Assembly (NCBI GenBank): GCA_949077035.1
Contig: CARUPR010000014.1
Coordinates: 1-11,301, forward strand
Source: an uncultured Eubacteriales bacterium
GTDB taxonomy: Bacteria; Bacillota; Clostridia; Christensenellales; UBA1242
Length of the DNA stretch: 11,301 nucleotides
Reading direction: 5' to 3'
A model generated the notes under the pieces. It made no database searches and was not told the DNA's origin. It saw nothing but the letters and a program-made list of their open reading frames with translations. How positions within the stretch are numbered: the stretch's first letter is position 1; each line of letters opens with the position of its first letter. Below, one piece after another: positions 5,861 to 11,301 of this stretch. The translations under genes were made by a program, and so were the position numbers.

Positions 5861-7375
5861 TTATTGAACTCTTTGATAGAACAATACAAGAGGAGTGTCA
5901 TTTGAAACAGGGAAGGTTATTTCCGGATTTTGCAAGATAATTTGTTCTTCTTTCACCCTCGCAGCTTTGGCCACTTCCCAAAGTTCTTTGCCTGATGGTG
6001 CAAAAATGACTTCCATAGCATAGTCTTTTGATGGATATTCTTCAAGAAGACTTGCCTGACTGATAACACTTGAAACAAGTTCGGTTGAATAATTGACAGA
6101 GGCTTTAATCTTTGCGTCATAATAAATTTCGCGACCTTTTTTCACAACAACGTCAACATCATTTACAATGGCATCAACCGATAAAACGCCACCTTCTTCA
6201 ACATTGAATTTATCAGATATTACAAAAGGCACATCAAGTTGAACGCTATGCAGCGAAGAGTCTTCATCATTAAGGTAAATTGCTGTTGTTTTTGCAATTC
6301 CCTCAATGACAACTTCGCCATCTTTAAGATAACTATTTGTCACAGCAACACTGTTTCCGCCGCTAAAGAGAAATTTATCAACTCTTGGCATATCATCTTC
6401 CAAGGTCAAAGACCCTTCAATCTTACCTTCAGCAATTCCCATAGGAGATATGGAAGCCATATTGAAAGAAGAAGTTGTGACGCCAATTTCATTTTTAGTG
6501 CTGTAAAGGTCATTAATCACACTGATTTTCCCTTCCTCAAAAGCACGCACATTAAGTGAAAGAGGCACCTTGACAAGAATCTTTCCACCCTTTTCATCTT
6601 GGATAATTTCGGTGACAACATTGTCAGATTTTACCGAAACGTCACCCTCAACAAAGCTTTCTCTGCTCACGCCAGCAAGCTCTATTTCCTCTTTAAATCC
6701 GTCATTGATATATCCGCTTTCAAATTTGTCATTTTCATTTAAATATAAAACTCTTGTGACAACATCGCCGCTGATAGTAACAAAGCCAGCACCCGCATCA
6801 ACATTTTTTACACTTGCGTGGCTTTCTGTTAAAAGAATTTTTTTGATATTTTCACGCAGGTTGATTTCGCTTTCATTGACAACCTCAGCACTTGCAGAGC
6901 CTATATATTTGATGATTGAAATCTCATCTTTCTTATAGCAAACATCATCATCATGACAATCAATTGTGCCAACTTCATTATTAGCCAATGTGAAACCATT
7001 TTGCTCAAGCACAACAGCCACCTTAACCATGTCCCCGCCAATGCTTTCAACATTATAGTCAATTACCTTTACCTTAACAAAAACATCTTGACCGCCTTCA
7101 ATTTCCTCGCTTTCAAAACGAGATGAGAAAGGACAGCTTGAACAAATGGTGTTGATTTCACCATCTTCAGCCATTATTACAAGTTTGGTGTCAACCGCAC
7201 CTGAATAATTCACCACTCCATTTAAAGCTTCCTTACTGCTTACAAAACCATCTACCGCAAGCGATAGAACTTTTGAAACATTTGCCCCTGCAGAAATATT
7301 ACATTCAACAGTTAAATCACTCTTAGATAGAATTGATTTTTTAGCAACATTAAAATTTTCTCTTTCAAATGCCAT
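5861..7375 (-). CDS. SPOCS (DUF3794) and LysM domain protein, 504 aa, probable spore envelope protein
   Basis: SPOCS (DUF3794) domains occur in spore coat or cortex-associated proteins of Clostridia, and LysM binds peptidoglycan, so a structural or assembly role at the spore surface is likely; this is inferred from family. The N-terminal half contains beta-rich units with K-IL-SDLTV near residue 15, a CSSCPF stretch and repeated V.V...V.V strands. Similar units recur around residues 180-300 and 310-440. A C-terminal LysM-like domain covers about residues 455-504 (GKELWEVAKAARV, then QNPEI). The start at 7375 has GGAGGG 4 nt upstream; an in-frame ATG at 7432 lacks such a site and would add a poorly structured extension. 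The gene has its own terminator and is divergent from veg. A sigma-E-like promoter lies upstream (7401-7430), which would fit mother-cell expression. There is no signal peptide, as expected for a protein assembled from the mother-cell cytoplasm. Confidence 0.88.
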   Translation of the reverse strand: MAFERENFNVAKKSILSKSDLTVECNISAGANVSKVLSLAVDGFVSSKEALNGVVNYSGAVDTKLVIMAEDGEINTICSSCPFSSRFESEEIEGGQDVFVKVKVIDYNVESIGGDMVKVAVVLEQNGFTLANNEVGTIDCHDDDVCYKKDEISIIKYIGSASAEVVNESEINLRENIKKILLTESHASVKNVDAGAGFVTISGDVVTRVLYLNENDKFESGYINDGFKEEIELAGVSRESFVEGDVSVKSDNVVTEIIQDEKGGKILVKVPLSLNVRAFEEGKISVINDLYSTKNEIGVTTSSFNMASISPMGIAEGKIEGSLTLEDDMPRVDKFLFSGGNSVAVTNSYLKDGEVVIEGIAKTTAIYLNDEDSSLHSVQLDVPFVISDKFNVEEGGVLSVDAIVNDVDVVVKKGREIYYDAKIKASVNYSTELVSSVISQASLLEEYPSKDYAMEVIFAPSGKELWEVAKAARVKEEQIILQNPEITFPVSNDTPLVLFYQRVQ

Positions 7376-7400
7376 TTTACCCTCCAAACATTTACATGGT

Positions 7401-7430
7401 ATATTACGAGCATCAGAAGAATAATATGAC
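7401..7430 (-). promoter_or_regulatory. Possible sigma-E-type promoter of the SPOCS-LysM gene
   Basis: On the minus strand GTCATATT (7430-7423) matches the sigma-E -35 element well. After 14 bp CGTAATAT (7408-7401) matches the -10 consensus CATACAAT at five of eight positions. It ends 25 nt before the chosen start codon. The reading is based on the Bacillus consensus. Confidence 0.4.
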
Positions 7431-7512
7431 AAAAATGTTTAGAAATTTTAAATTATGTCAAAAATATTTTAAACCAACTTGCTTTGAAAGTTTTATTAAG
7501 TTTTTTAAGGTG

Positions 7513-7539
7513 TTTAAATTATTTAAATTATTCAAGTTG
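7513..7539. repeat. Short 9-bp tandem repeat in the veg leader
   Basis: TTTAAATTA occurs twice back to back (7513-7530), followed by a decayed copy TTCAAGTTG (7531-7539). It lies 12 nt before the veg ribosome binding site. With such AT-rich sequence it may be chance or slippage. Confidence 0.5.
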
Positions 7540-7563
7540 TTTTTTATTATAGGAGGTTTTTAT

Positions 7564-7800
7564 ATGAGAAAAGCAGGAATGGGAATTGATGAGGTAAAAG
7601 CAAAAATAATCTCTTTAAAGGGAAGAGAAGTTGAAATGAATGTCAATCGTGGTCGCAAAAAGTTTGATACGCTAAGCGGAACAATAAAGGATGTATACCC
7701 AAGTGTTTTTACGGTTGCCCTAGACGATAATAAATCACAATTACAAACCTTTTCATATTATGATGTTCTTTGTGGAAATGTTGTTTTTATGGATGATTAA
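7564..7800 (+). CDS. veg: Veg family protein, 78 aa
   Basis: The small Veg protein is conserved in Firmicutes; in B. subtilis its gene has a very strong vegetative promoter and the protein has been linked to biofilm formation. The family pattern is plain: an N-terminal helix (IDEVKAKIISLKG), then an Sm-like beta barrel with NRGRKKFDTLSGTIKDVYPS, VFTVALDD and SYYDVL. Length matches the family (80-90 aa). The start at 7564 has AGGAGG 7 nt upstream (7551-7556); the open frame continues upstream to an ATG at 7369 but that part overlaps the divergent gene and encodes low-complexity F/K/L sequence, so I reject it. I could not see a clear promoter in the 130-bp leader. A terminator follows at 7844. 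Confidence 0.93.
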   Translation: MRKAGMGIDEVKAKIISLKGREVEMNVNRGRKKFDTLSGTIKDVYPSVFTVALDDNKSQLQTFSYYDVLCGNVVFMDD

Positions 7801-7835
7801 AAAAGACATCTCAAACAAACCCAATTTTCGTATGC

Positions 7836-7866
7836 AAAAAAATAGTCCTTAAAATGGACTTTTTTT
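7836..7866 (+). terminator. Terminator of veg
   Basis: AGTCC (7844-7848) pairs with GGACT (7856-7860), extended by flanking A and T runs, with a 7-nt loop and a T-tract to 7866. It lies 40 nt after the veg stop. Confidence 0.85.
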
Positions 7867-7890
7867 AATAAAATATATCATAGTTTATTT

Positions 7891-7927
7891 AAATTAATTT
7901 CAAAAATAAAATAAATTAATTTCAAAA
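7891..7927. repeat. Direct repeat of 15 bp in an AT-rich gap
   Basis: AAATTAATTTCAAAA occurs at 7891-7905 and 7913-7927. It lies in the space between two convergent genes. No function is evident, and A/T bias makes chance repeats likely. Confidence 0.4.
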
Positions 7928-7974
7928 TTTAATATATTAATTTTATCTTTAAATCAAACAAATCAAAATTTTAT

Positions 7975-8484
7975 TTAATTTCTAAATTTTTCAGGATTAA
8001 TTATTCTTATCTTGCAATCGTTTGCAAGAGCATATTTAAGCGTTTTTTCAGTCCCGCTTGGTCTGCCATTAAAACAGGCAATACACAAACTGGCTCTATC
8101 AACCATATATTTATTTCTCTCAATCATACACTGAGAGGTATAATGTTGTGAAAGGACAATTTGCTGATTACACTCATCAATAAGTTTTTTATATCGCAAT
8201 TGTTGTGATTTTTTCCATTTGATTTCCTGCCTTGCACAGGGAATAACTGCTATAATTGAAATATCTTTTTCCTCACGCAACTCTAAAAGGACTTCTGTTG
8301 CAATCATATCAAAACCTTCTGCCATACCAGTCATAAATATAGAAAATCCATCCTCAATCTCTTCGCAAAAAACATTTTTCAAACATTCTTTAAACTTTTG
8401 ACAACTATTTTTGCTTTCATCATAACCCCAAGGCAGCAATCTCGGTCTATGACCAGTCAAGCAAACGGTTTTTTCTCTATCCAT
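7975..8484 (-). CDS. YpsA-like SLOG-family protein (DUF1273), 169 aa
   Basis: The sequence fits the DUF1273/YpsA branch of the SLOG (SMF/DprA-LOG) superfamily, Rossmann-like proteins that bind nucleotide-derived ligands. Visible landmarks are VCLTGHRP at residues 7-14 (the TGHR signature), FMTGMAEGFDMIA (glycine-rich nucleotide site), IPC-RQEIKW, ERNKYMVDRA and, near the C-terminus, FNGRPSGTEKTLKYA, equivalent to the usual GGT-T loop although the first glycine is serine here. Length is near the usual 170-180. The ATG at 8484 has AAAGGAA upstream and begins the family homology; an upstream in-frame ATG at 8559 falls on the -35 box and is rejected. B. subtilis YpsA has been connected to cell division; the biochemical role is unsettled. 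It is divergent from an XRE-type regulator, and a palindromic operator sits inside its promoter, so repression by that neighbour is likely. Confidence 0.85.
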   Translation of the reverse strand: MDREKTVCLTGHRPRLLPWGYDESKNSCQKFKECLKNVFCEEIEDGFSIFMTGMAEGFDMIATEVLLELREEKDISIIAVIPCARQEIKWKKSQQLRYKKLIDECNQQIVLSQHYTSQCMIERNKYMVDRASLCIACFNGRPSGTEKTLKYALANDCKIRIINPEKFRN

Positions 8485-8530
8485 AAAATTCCTTTCAAAA
8501 TGACTTAAAAGACATCTTTTACATATATTT

Positions 8531-8559
8531 ATTTTAATATAGAATTTTCTATAAGTCAA
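8531..8559 (-). promoter_or_regulatory. Promoter of the YpsA-like gene
   Basis: On the minus strand TTGACT (8559-8554) and TAAAAT (8536-8531) are 17 bp apart. The first palindromic operator fills nearly all of the spacer, the classic place for repression. Confidence 0.7.
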
Positions 8560-8582
8560 GTATTAAAATAGAAAATTCTATA
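8538..8582. promoter_or_regulatory. Two palindromic operators in a divergent promoter region
   Basis: TATAGAATTTTCTATA (8538-8553) and AATAGAAAATTCTATA (8567-8582) share perfect half-sites TAGAA-NN-TTCTA. Each is the reverse complement of the other apart from one end base. Their centres are 29 bp apart. The second overlaps a TATAAA (8579-8584) that may be the -10 of the XRE gene, so its product probably represses both itself and the YpsA-like gene. Confidence 0.8.
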
Positions 8583-8603
8583 AAATAATTTTGGGGTGAA
8601 ATT

Positions 8604-8804
8604 ATGAATTTTGTTGAAATATTAAAAGATATCATGGTTGACATGAATTTAAACCAAACAGAACTTGCAGAAAAAGTTGGTGTAAAACAAAGTCAGGTAA
8701 GCGAATGGCTAAATGGAAAAAGCAAACCAGGTTATGATAGTTTAAAGGCAATTTGCAAAGGACTTGATATTTCAGGTGATGTTATATTAGGTCTGAAAGA
8801 TTAA
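8604..8804 (+). CDS. XRE-family (Cro/C1) transcriptional regulator, 66 aa
   Basis: The protein is a single helix-turn-helix domain of the Cro/C1 type with little else. The recognition unit runs about residues 17-40: NQTELAEKVGVKQSQVSEWL then NGKSKPGYDSL, with the usual Q-LA---GV-----S-W--G pattern. C-terminal helices AICKGLDISGDVILGL complete the five-helix fold. GGGGTG lies about 8 nt before the ATG. The gene is divergent from the YpsA-like gene, and two copies of a palindrome lie between the start codons, one of them over its probable -10. Auto-repression and control of the neighbour are inferred. Such small regulators are common in phages and mobile elements, but here it is paired with a metabolic or sensor-type gene. 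Confidence 0.92.
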   Translation: MNFVEILKDIMVDMNLNQTELAEKVGVKQSQVSEWLNGKSKPGYDSLKAICKGLDISGDVILGLKD

Positions 8805-8849
8805 ACAACACTTTGAAAAATTGAATAAAAAATAAGTTCACGAAAAAAA

Positions 8850-8892
8850 GACATAAAAATAAAAGCATTATATTGTCTTTTATTTCTATGTC
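8850..8892. terminator. Long hairpin terminator after the XRE gene
   Basis: Arms 8850-8865 and 8877-8892 (starting GACATA and ending TATGTC) pair over 16 positions with one mismatch and an 11-nt loop. The left arm is preceded by A7, which gives a T-tract on the minus strand, while the plus side has only CTATT, so termination of the plus-strand gene is likely but not textbook. Confidence 0.6.
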
Positions 8893-9029
8893 CTATTAAA
8901 GAAATTATATTTTAAAAATTTCAAAAAACTCAATAATTTTAAAAACATTTTATCAAACTAATATCTCTAAAAAAATTATTTAAAACAAATAAGATAGCAT
9001 CTCTTTGTTCTTGCCTATCTTGCGCCTAA

Positions 9030-9056
9030 AAAAACCACGATTTCCTCGTGGTTTTT
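9030..9056. terminator. Terminator of the coupling-protein gene
   Basis: AAAAACCACGA (9030-9040) pairs perfectly with TCGTGGTTTTT (9046-9056) around a 5-nt loop. On the minus strand it begins 8 nt after the stop at 9065, with a T-run after the stem. It is symmetrical and could also stop plus-strand transcription. A near copy lies at 11272-11300. Confidence 0.9.
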
Positions 9057-9064
9057 AATTTTTT

Positions 9065-11071
9065 TTATCTTTTCAAAACAATTTGGTTTCTTCTTTCAAT
9101 ATCATAGAAGATTTTTTCAATATCAAGCTGTCTAGAAAGAGAAATAGGCATATCCTTTGATTTCTTTTCCATACATTTTGTTGCAAAGAAAGGTGTCATG
9201 ACATCTTTCATAATAGACTTTCTGAAAATCTTAGCAATGATAGTCCAACGTTCAAGCTGACGAAGTTCTTGCTTATCAAGCAATGGTTTTCTTGTCCTTT
9301 GAGTAGAAATGGTGATGTTTTCACTTTGCATAACATCCTTTCCAGTCTGTCGAGAACGTGATGTTTCTTCATGGAATACTGTGGTTTCACCGCAGGCTTC
9401 TGAGAAAGCTTGAATAGTTGAAGGGTCTTCAGAACCTAAGAATACCTCCATCTGGAAGTTACCACGGATGTTCTGTGCTTCATCTGGACCATATTTAATA
9501 TCAAGTTGTTTGTAAGATTGCAAGATAATTTCAAAGAAGATATTTCTTGAACGTGATACAGTAACCATAGTTCCAAAGTTTGGCACTGCAGGCATATTAC
9601 CAAATTCATCAAGAATGAAGTAAACTGGACGCTCAAGTTTTCCACCCTTTCCTGTCTTAATATTGACAGTCTTGTTTGCAACGTCAACCAATACTTTATA
9701 AAGCTGACTTATACAAAGCACACCAAGTGGGTGTCTTTCAGTTTTGTGGTCAGGGATTCTGATAAAGAATGCAGTTGGCTGTTTTGGAATTTGAGTAAAG
9801 TCAATATCAGTTCCGCTAGTCAAGTATAAGATACCTTCATCACCAAGTGTTTTACCAACAGATGAAGACAAGGTTGAAAGGAATGACCTTTGAGTCACAC
9901 CACTGGCAAGACAAACACCACTCATAAGTTGGTATACATTGCCTCTGACCTTATCACGGCCATCAGCATAAGCAGTAATAGTTTTTAATGCACTTTCTCT
10001 GTCACCTGCTGGGTCACGAGTCATACAGATTTTATAAAGGTTGAAGAAATTGAATTTGTCAATGGTCATGCCAAGTCTTGGGTCGCGAGAGTCTTCAAGC
10101 ATAGCATACATAATACCAGTAATAAAGTCACGACAACCATTTGTCCATGTAGGGTCTTTGCTGTTTGGGTCATCAGGAATAAGAGAGAGACCGATATTTT
10201 TAATATCACTCTTTGCCTCTTCTTCAAGCTGAATACGCTTTGCATCAAGCTCTTGCTGCAAAATTTCCTTGTTTGGGAAAGCCTTTTTCTCAAAACCATA
10301 CCAAACATTGCCATATTCAGCACCATGCAATAAGTCAGAATTAAATCTTACATGACCTACATCTTCAGGTTTAACATCGGTATATTTTTTTACCTCTTTT
10401 GCAAGATTACCCGCCCTTTCATAGGTCCTATAGGCAATTTCCATAGGATTCCACAAAGAAGATGCATATGGGTCATCAAGGTTTAAGACAATACATTTAT
10501 AACCTTCCTCTTCAAGAACAGCTGCATTATCGGCATAAAGTTCTCCCTTAGGGTCGGTCATAACCATACTTGGCTTTTCAGCAGAATGTGCAAGAACTCT
10601 TATTGTTGGGTTTGCAAGAAGCTGGGTTTTACCAACACCGGTAGTTCCCAAAACAAGAGCGTGGGTTTCTGGTTTCATATTTACTTCAAAACCTGTCGCT
10701 GATTGCTTCATTCTAAAAAGAAAGCCTGTTTTTTTCAACGAAGGAAGATTCTTCCATGTAGAATAGATAAGCTCTTTATCATGTTTCATCTGCTCTGGAG
10801 TGATAAACTTTGAATCAAAGTTGATATCTGTATCTTCACCAGAAGTTGTTTGACCGGTATTGCTGCGATTAGGCGCTCTGTATCCAGAAAAAATACCCAT
10901 ACCAAGACCAATCAAAACACCAATCACTAAACCTACAATAGAATATGGGCTTTTAAGTGCTTCTATAAGCTCTTTACCCTCTGCAAGATATGAAACGATA
11001 AAACCAACGCCATATCCTACAGCACCGAGAATTAATGAACAAATCAAAGAAAGTTTTAATCTTCTTTTCAT
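9065..11071 (-). CDS. VirD4/TraG-type conjugative coupling ATPase, 668 aa
   Basis: Type IV coupling proteins are membrane ATPases that bring a relaxase-DNA complex to the conjugation channel. Two membrane helices lie at about 7-29 and 43-63. The soluble part has a Walker A motif GTTGVGKT (142-149), the TDPKGEL strand (172-178), Walker B YFILDEFG (484-491), SRSRN (507-510) and the LQSYKQLD segment (517-524), all in the order expected of VirD4/TraG proteins of Gram-positive elements. Between about 225 and 310 there is a charged helical stretch (QQELDAKRIQLEEEAK) that may be an insertion in the all-alpha domain. The ATG at 11071 has AGGGGGAG close upstream. The gene is complete, has its own promoter and terminator, and uses TGG for all five Trp. 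No relaxase, VirB4 or other transfer gene is in view, so either the rest lies beyond 11301 or it is an isolated copy. Confidence 0.93.
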   Translation of the reverse strand: MKRRLKLSLICSLILGAVGYGVGFIVSYLAEGKELIEALKSPYSIVGLVIGVLIGLGMGIFSGYRAPNRSNTGQTTSGEDTDINFDSKFITPEQMKHDKELIYSTWKNLPSLKKTGFLFRMKQSATGFEVNMKPETHALVLGTTGVGKTQLLANPTIRVLAHSAEKPSMVMTDPKGELYADNAAVLEEEGYKCIVLNLDDPYASSLWNPMEIAYRTYERAGNLAKEVKKYTDVKPEDVGHVRFNSDLLHGAEYGNVWYGFEKKAFPNKEILQQELDAKRIQLEEEAKSDIKNIGLSLIPDDPNSKDPTWTNGCRDFITGIMYAMLEDSRDPRLGMTIDKFNFFNLYKICMTRDPAGDRESALKTITAYADGRDKVRGNVYQLMSGVCLASGVTQRSFLSTLSSSVGKTLGDEGILYLTSGTDIDFTQIPKQPTAFFIRIPDHKTERHPLGVLCISQLYKVLVDVANKTVNIKTGKGGKLERPVYFILDEFGNMPAVPNFGTMVTVSRSRNIFFEIILQSYKQLDIKYGPDEAQNIRGNFQMEVFLGSEDPSTIQAFSEACGETTVFHEETSRSRQTGKDVMQSENITISTQRTRKPLLDKQELRQLERWTIIAKIFRKSIMKDVMTPFFATKCMEKKSKDMPISLSRQLDIEKIFYDIERRNQIVLKR

Positions 11072-11105
11072 ACACTCCCCCTAAATAAACTTTTATTTCA
11101 ATATA

Positions 11106-11135
11106 ATCTTAACATTTTTTAAAAACTTATGTCAA
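11106..11135 (-). promoter_or_regulatory. Sigma-A-type promoter of the coupling-protein gene
   Basis: On the minus strand TTGACA (11135-11130) and TAAGAT (11111-11106) are 18 bp apart. The -10 box lies 34 nt upstream of the start codon. Confidence 0.6.
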
Positions 11136-11271
11136 ACAAGTTTTACAATTTTAAAAAAATAAATTTAAAAATGTTTTGCTTTCTTAATATATATCATATC
11201 TTAATTTATCAATAATATTAAATAAATCATACAAAAATGTAAATAAAAATATAACCAACAATATAGCCAAC

Positions 11272-11300
11272 AAAAAAGCCACGAGTTTATCGTGGTTTTT
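11272..11300. terminator. Hairpin terminator at the right edge
   Basis: CCACGA (11279-11284) pairs with TCGTGG (11290-11295) around a 5-nt loop, flanked by A6 on the left and T5 on the right. It matches the hairpin at 9030-9056 in stem sequence. It probably ends a gene beyond the window or upstream of the coupling protein. Confidence 0.75.
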
Positions 11301-11301
11301 A

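Noticed and set aside
6239..6938. Plus-strand open frames of 106 and 122 codons opposite the SPOCS-LysM gene
   Set aside because: They have no ribosome binding sites or recognisable domains and lie wholly inside a well-supported gene on the other strand.
7369..7563. N-terminal extension of Veg from an ATG at 7369
   Set aside because: It overlaps the start of the divergent SPOCS-LysM gene, encodes low-complexity sequence and lacks a ribosome binding site, while 7564 has AGGAGG and matches family length.
8485..8559. Longer start of the YpsA-like protein at 8559
   Set aside because: The extra 25 residues cover the promoter and operator and show no family similarity; the ATG at 8484 starts just before the TGHR motif.
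9436..10326. Minus-strand open frames of 83 and 86 codons within the coupling-protein gene
   Set aside because: They are in another frame of a gene with clear Walker motifs throughout and have no features of their own.
1..11301. tRNA, rRNA, CRISPR or insertion sequence
   Set aside because: I looked for cloverleaf-like arms, spaced repeats, and transposase motifs with terminal inverted repeats in the intergenic spaces and found none convincing; the only regular repeats are the short ones listed.

Overview
The window is low-GC DNA, probably from the chromosome of an endospore-forming Clostridia-type Firmicute. It carries spoIIR, sleB, ypeB, a SPOCS (DUF3794)-LysM protein and a Veg-family gene. 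Shine-Dalgarno sites are strong (GGAGG type), and every gene I could define ends in TAA. I see no rRNA, tRNA, CRISPR array or recognisable transposase.

Layout. Positions 1-2740 look accessory: a 191-aa protein of unknown function (minus), a rolling-circle Rep-like gene (minus, 892-1674), and a plus-strand gene with four DUF4116 repeats. Positions 2890-7800 are the sporulation and core block: spoIIR-sleB-ypeB as a tight minus-strand operon, then a SPOCS-LysM gene (minus) that is divergent from veg (plus). Positions 7975-8804 hold a YpsA/SLOG-family gene divergent from a small XRE regulator, with two matching palindromes between them. Positions 9065-11071 hold a VirD4/TraG-type coupling ATPase with its own promoter and terminator.

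The most striking signal is at 892-1674, which looks empty under the standard bacterial code. Read with TGA as tryptophan it is one uninterrupted 260-codon frame with a good ribosome binding site, all three rolling-circle (HUH) Rep motifs and a proper TAA stop. It has four TGA and no TGG codons. The other ten genes together use about 19 TGG and no in-frame TGA. This looks like a gene from a genetic-code-4 replicon (Mollicute plasmid or virus, or a recoded phage) lodged in a standard-code genome.

The second signal is the promoter of the DUF4116 gene. Perfect TTGACA and TATAAT boxes are separated by only 15 bp, and eight of those are an uninterrupted C run. This is the architecture of a slippage-driven phase-variable promoter. 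The other promoters I can read in the window have 17-18 bp spacers and no such tract.

In the core block SpoIIR would signal across the forespore septum to activate sigma-E, SleB and YpeB would be packaged for cortex breakdown at germination, and the SPOCS-LysM protein would act in the spore envelope. The coupling ATPase has no relaxase or other conjugation gene beside it in this window.
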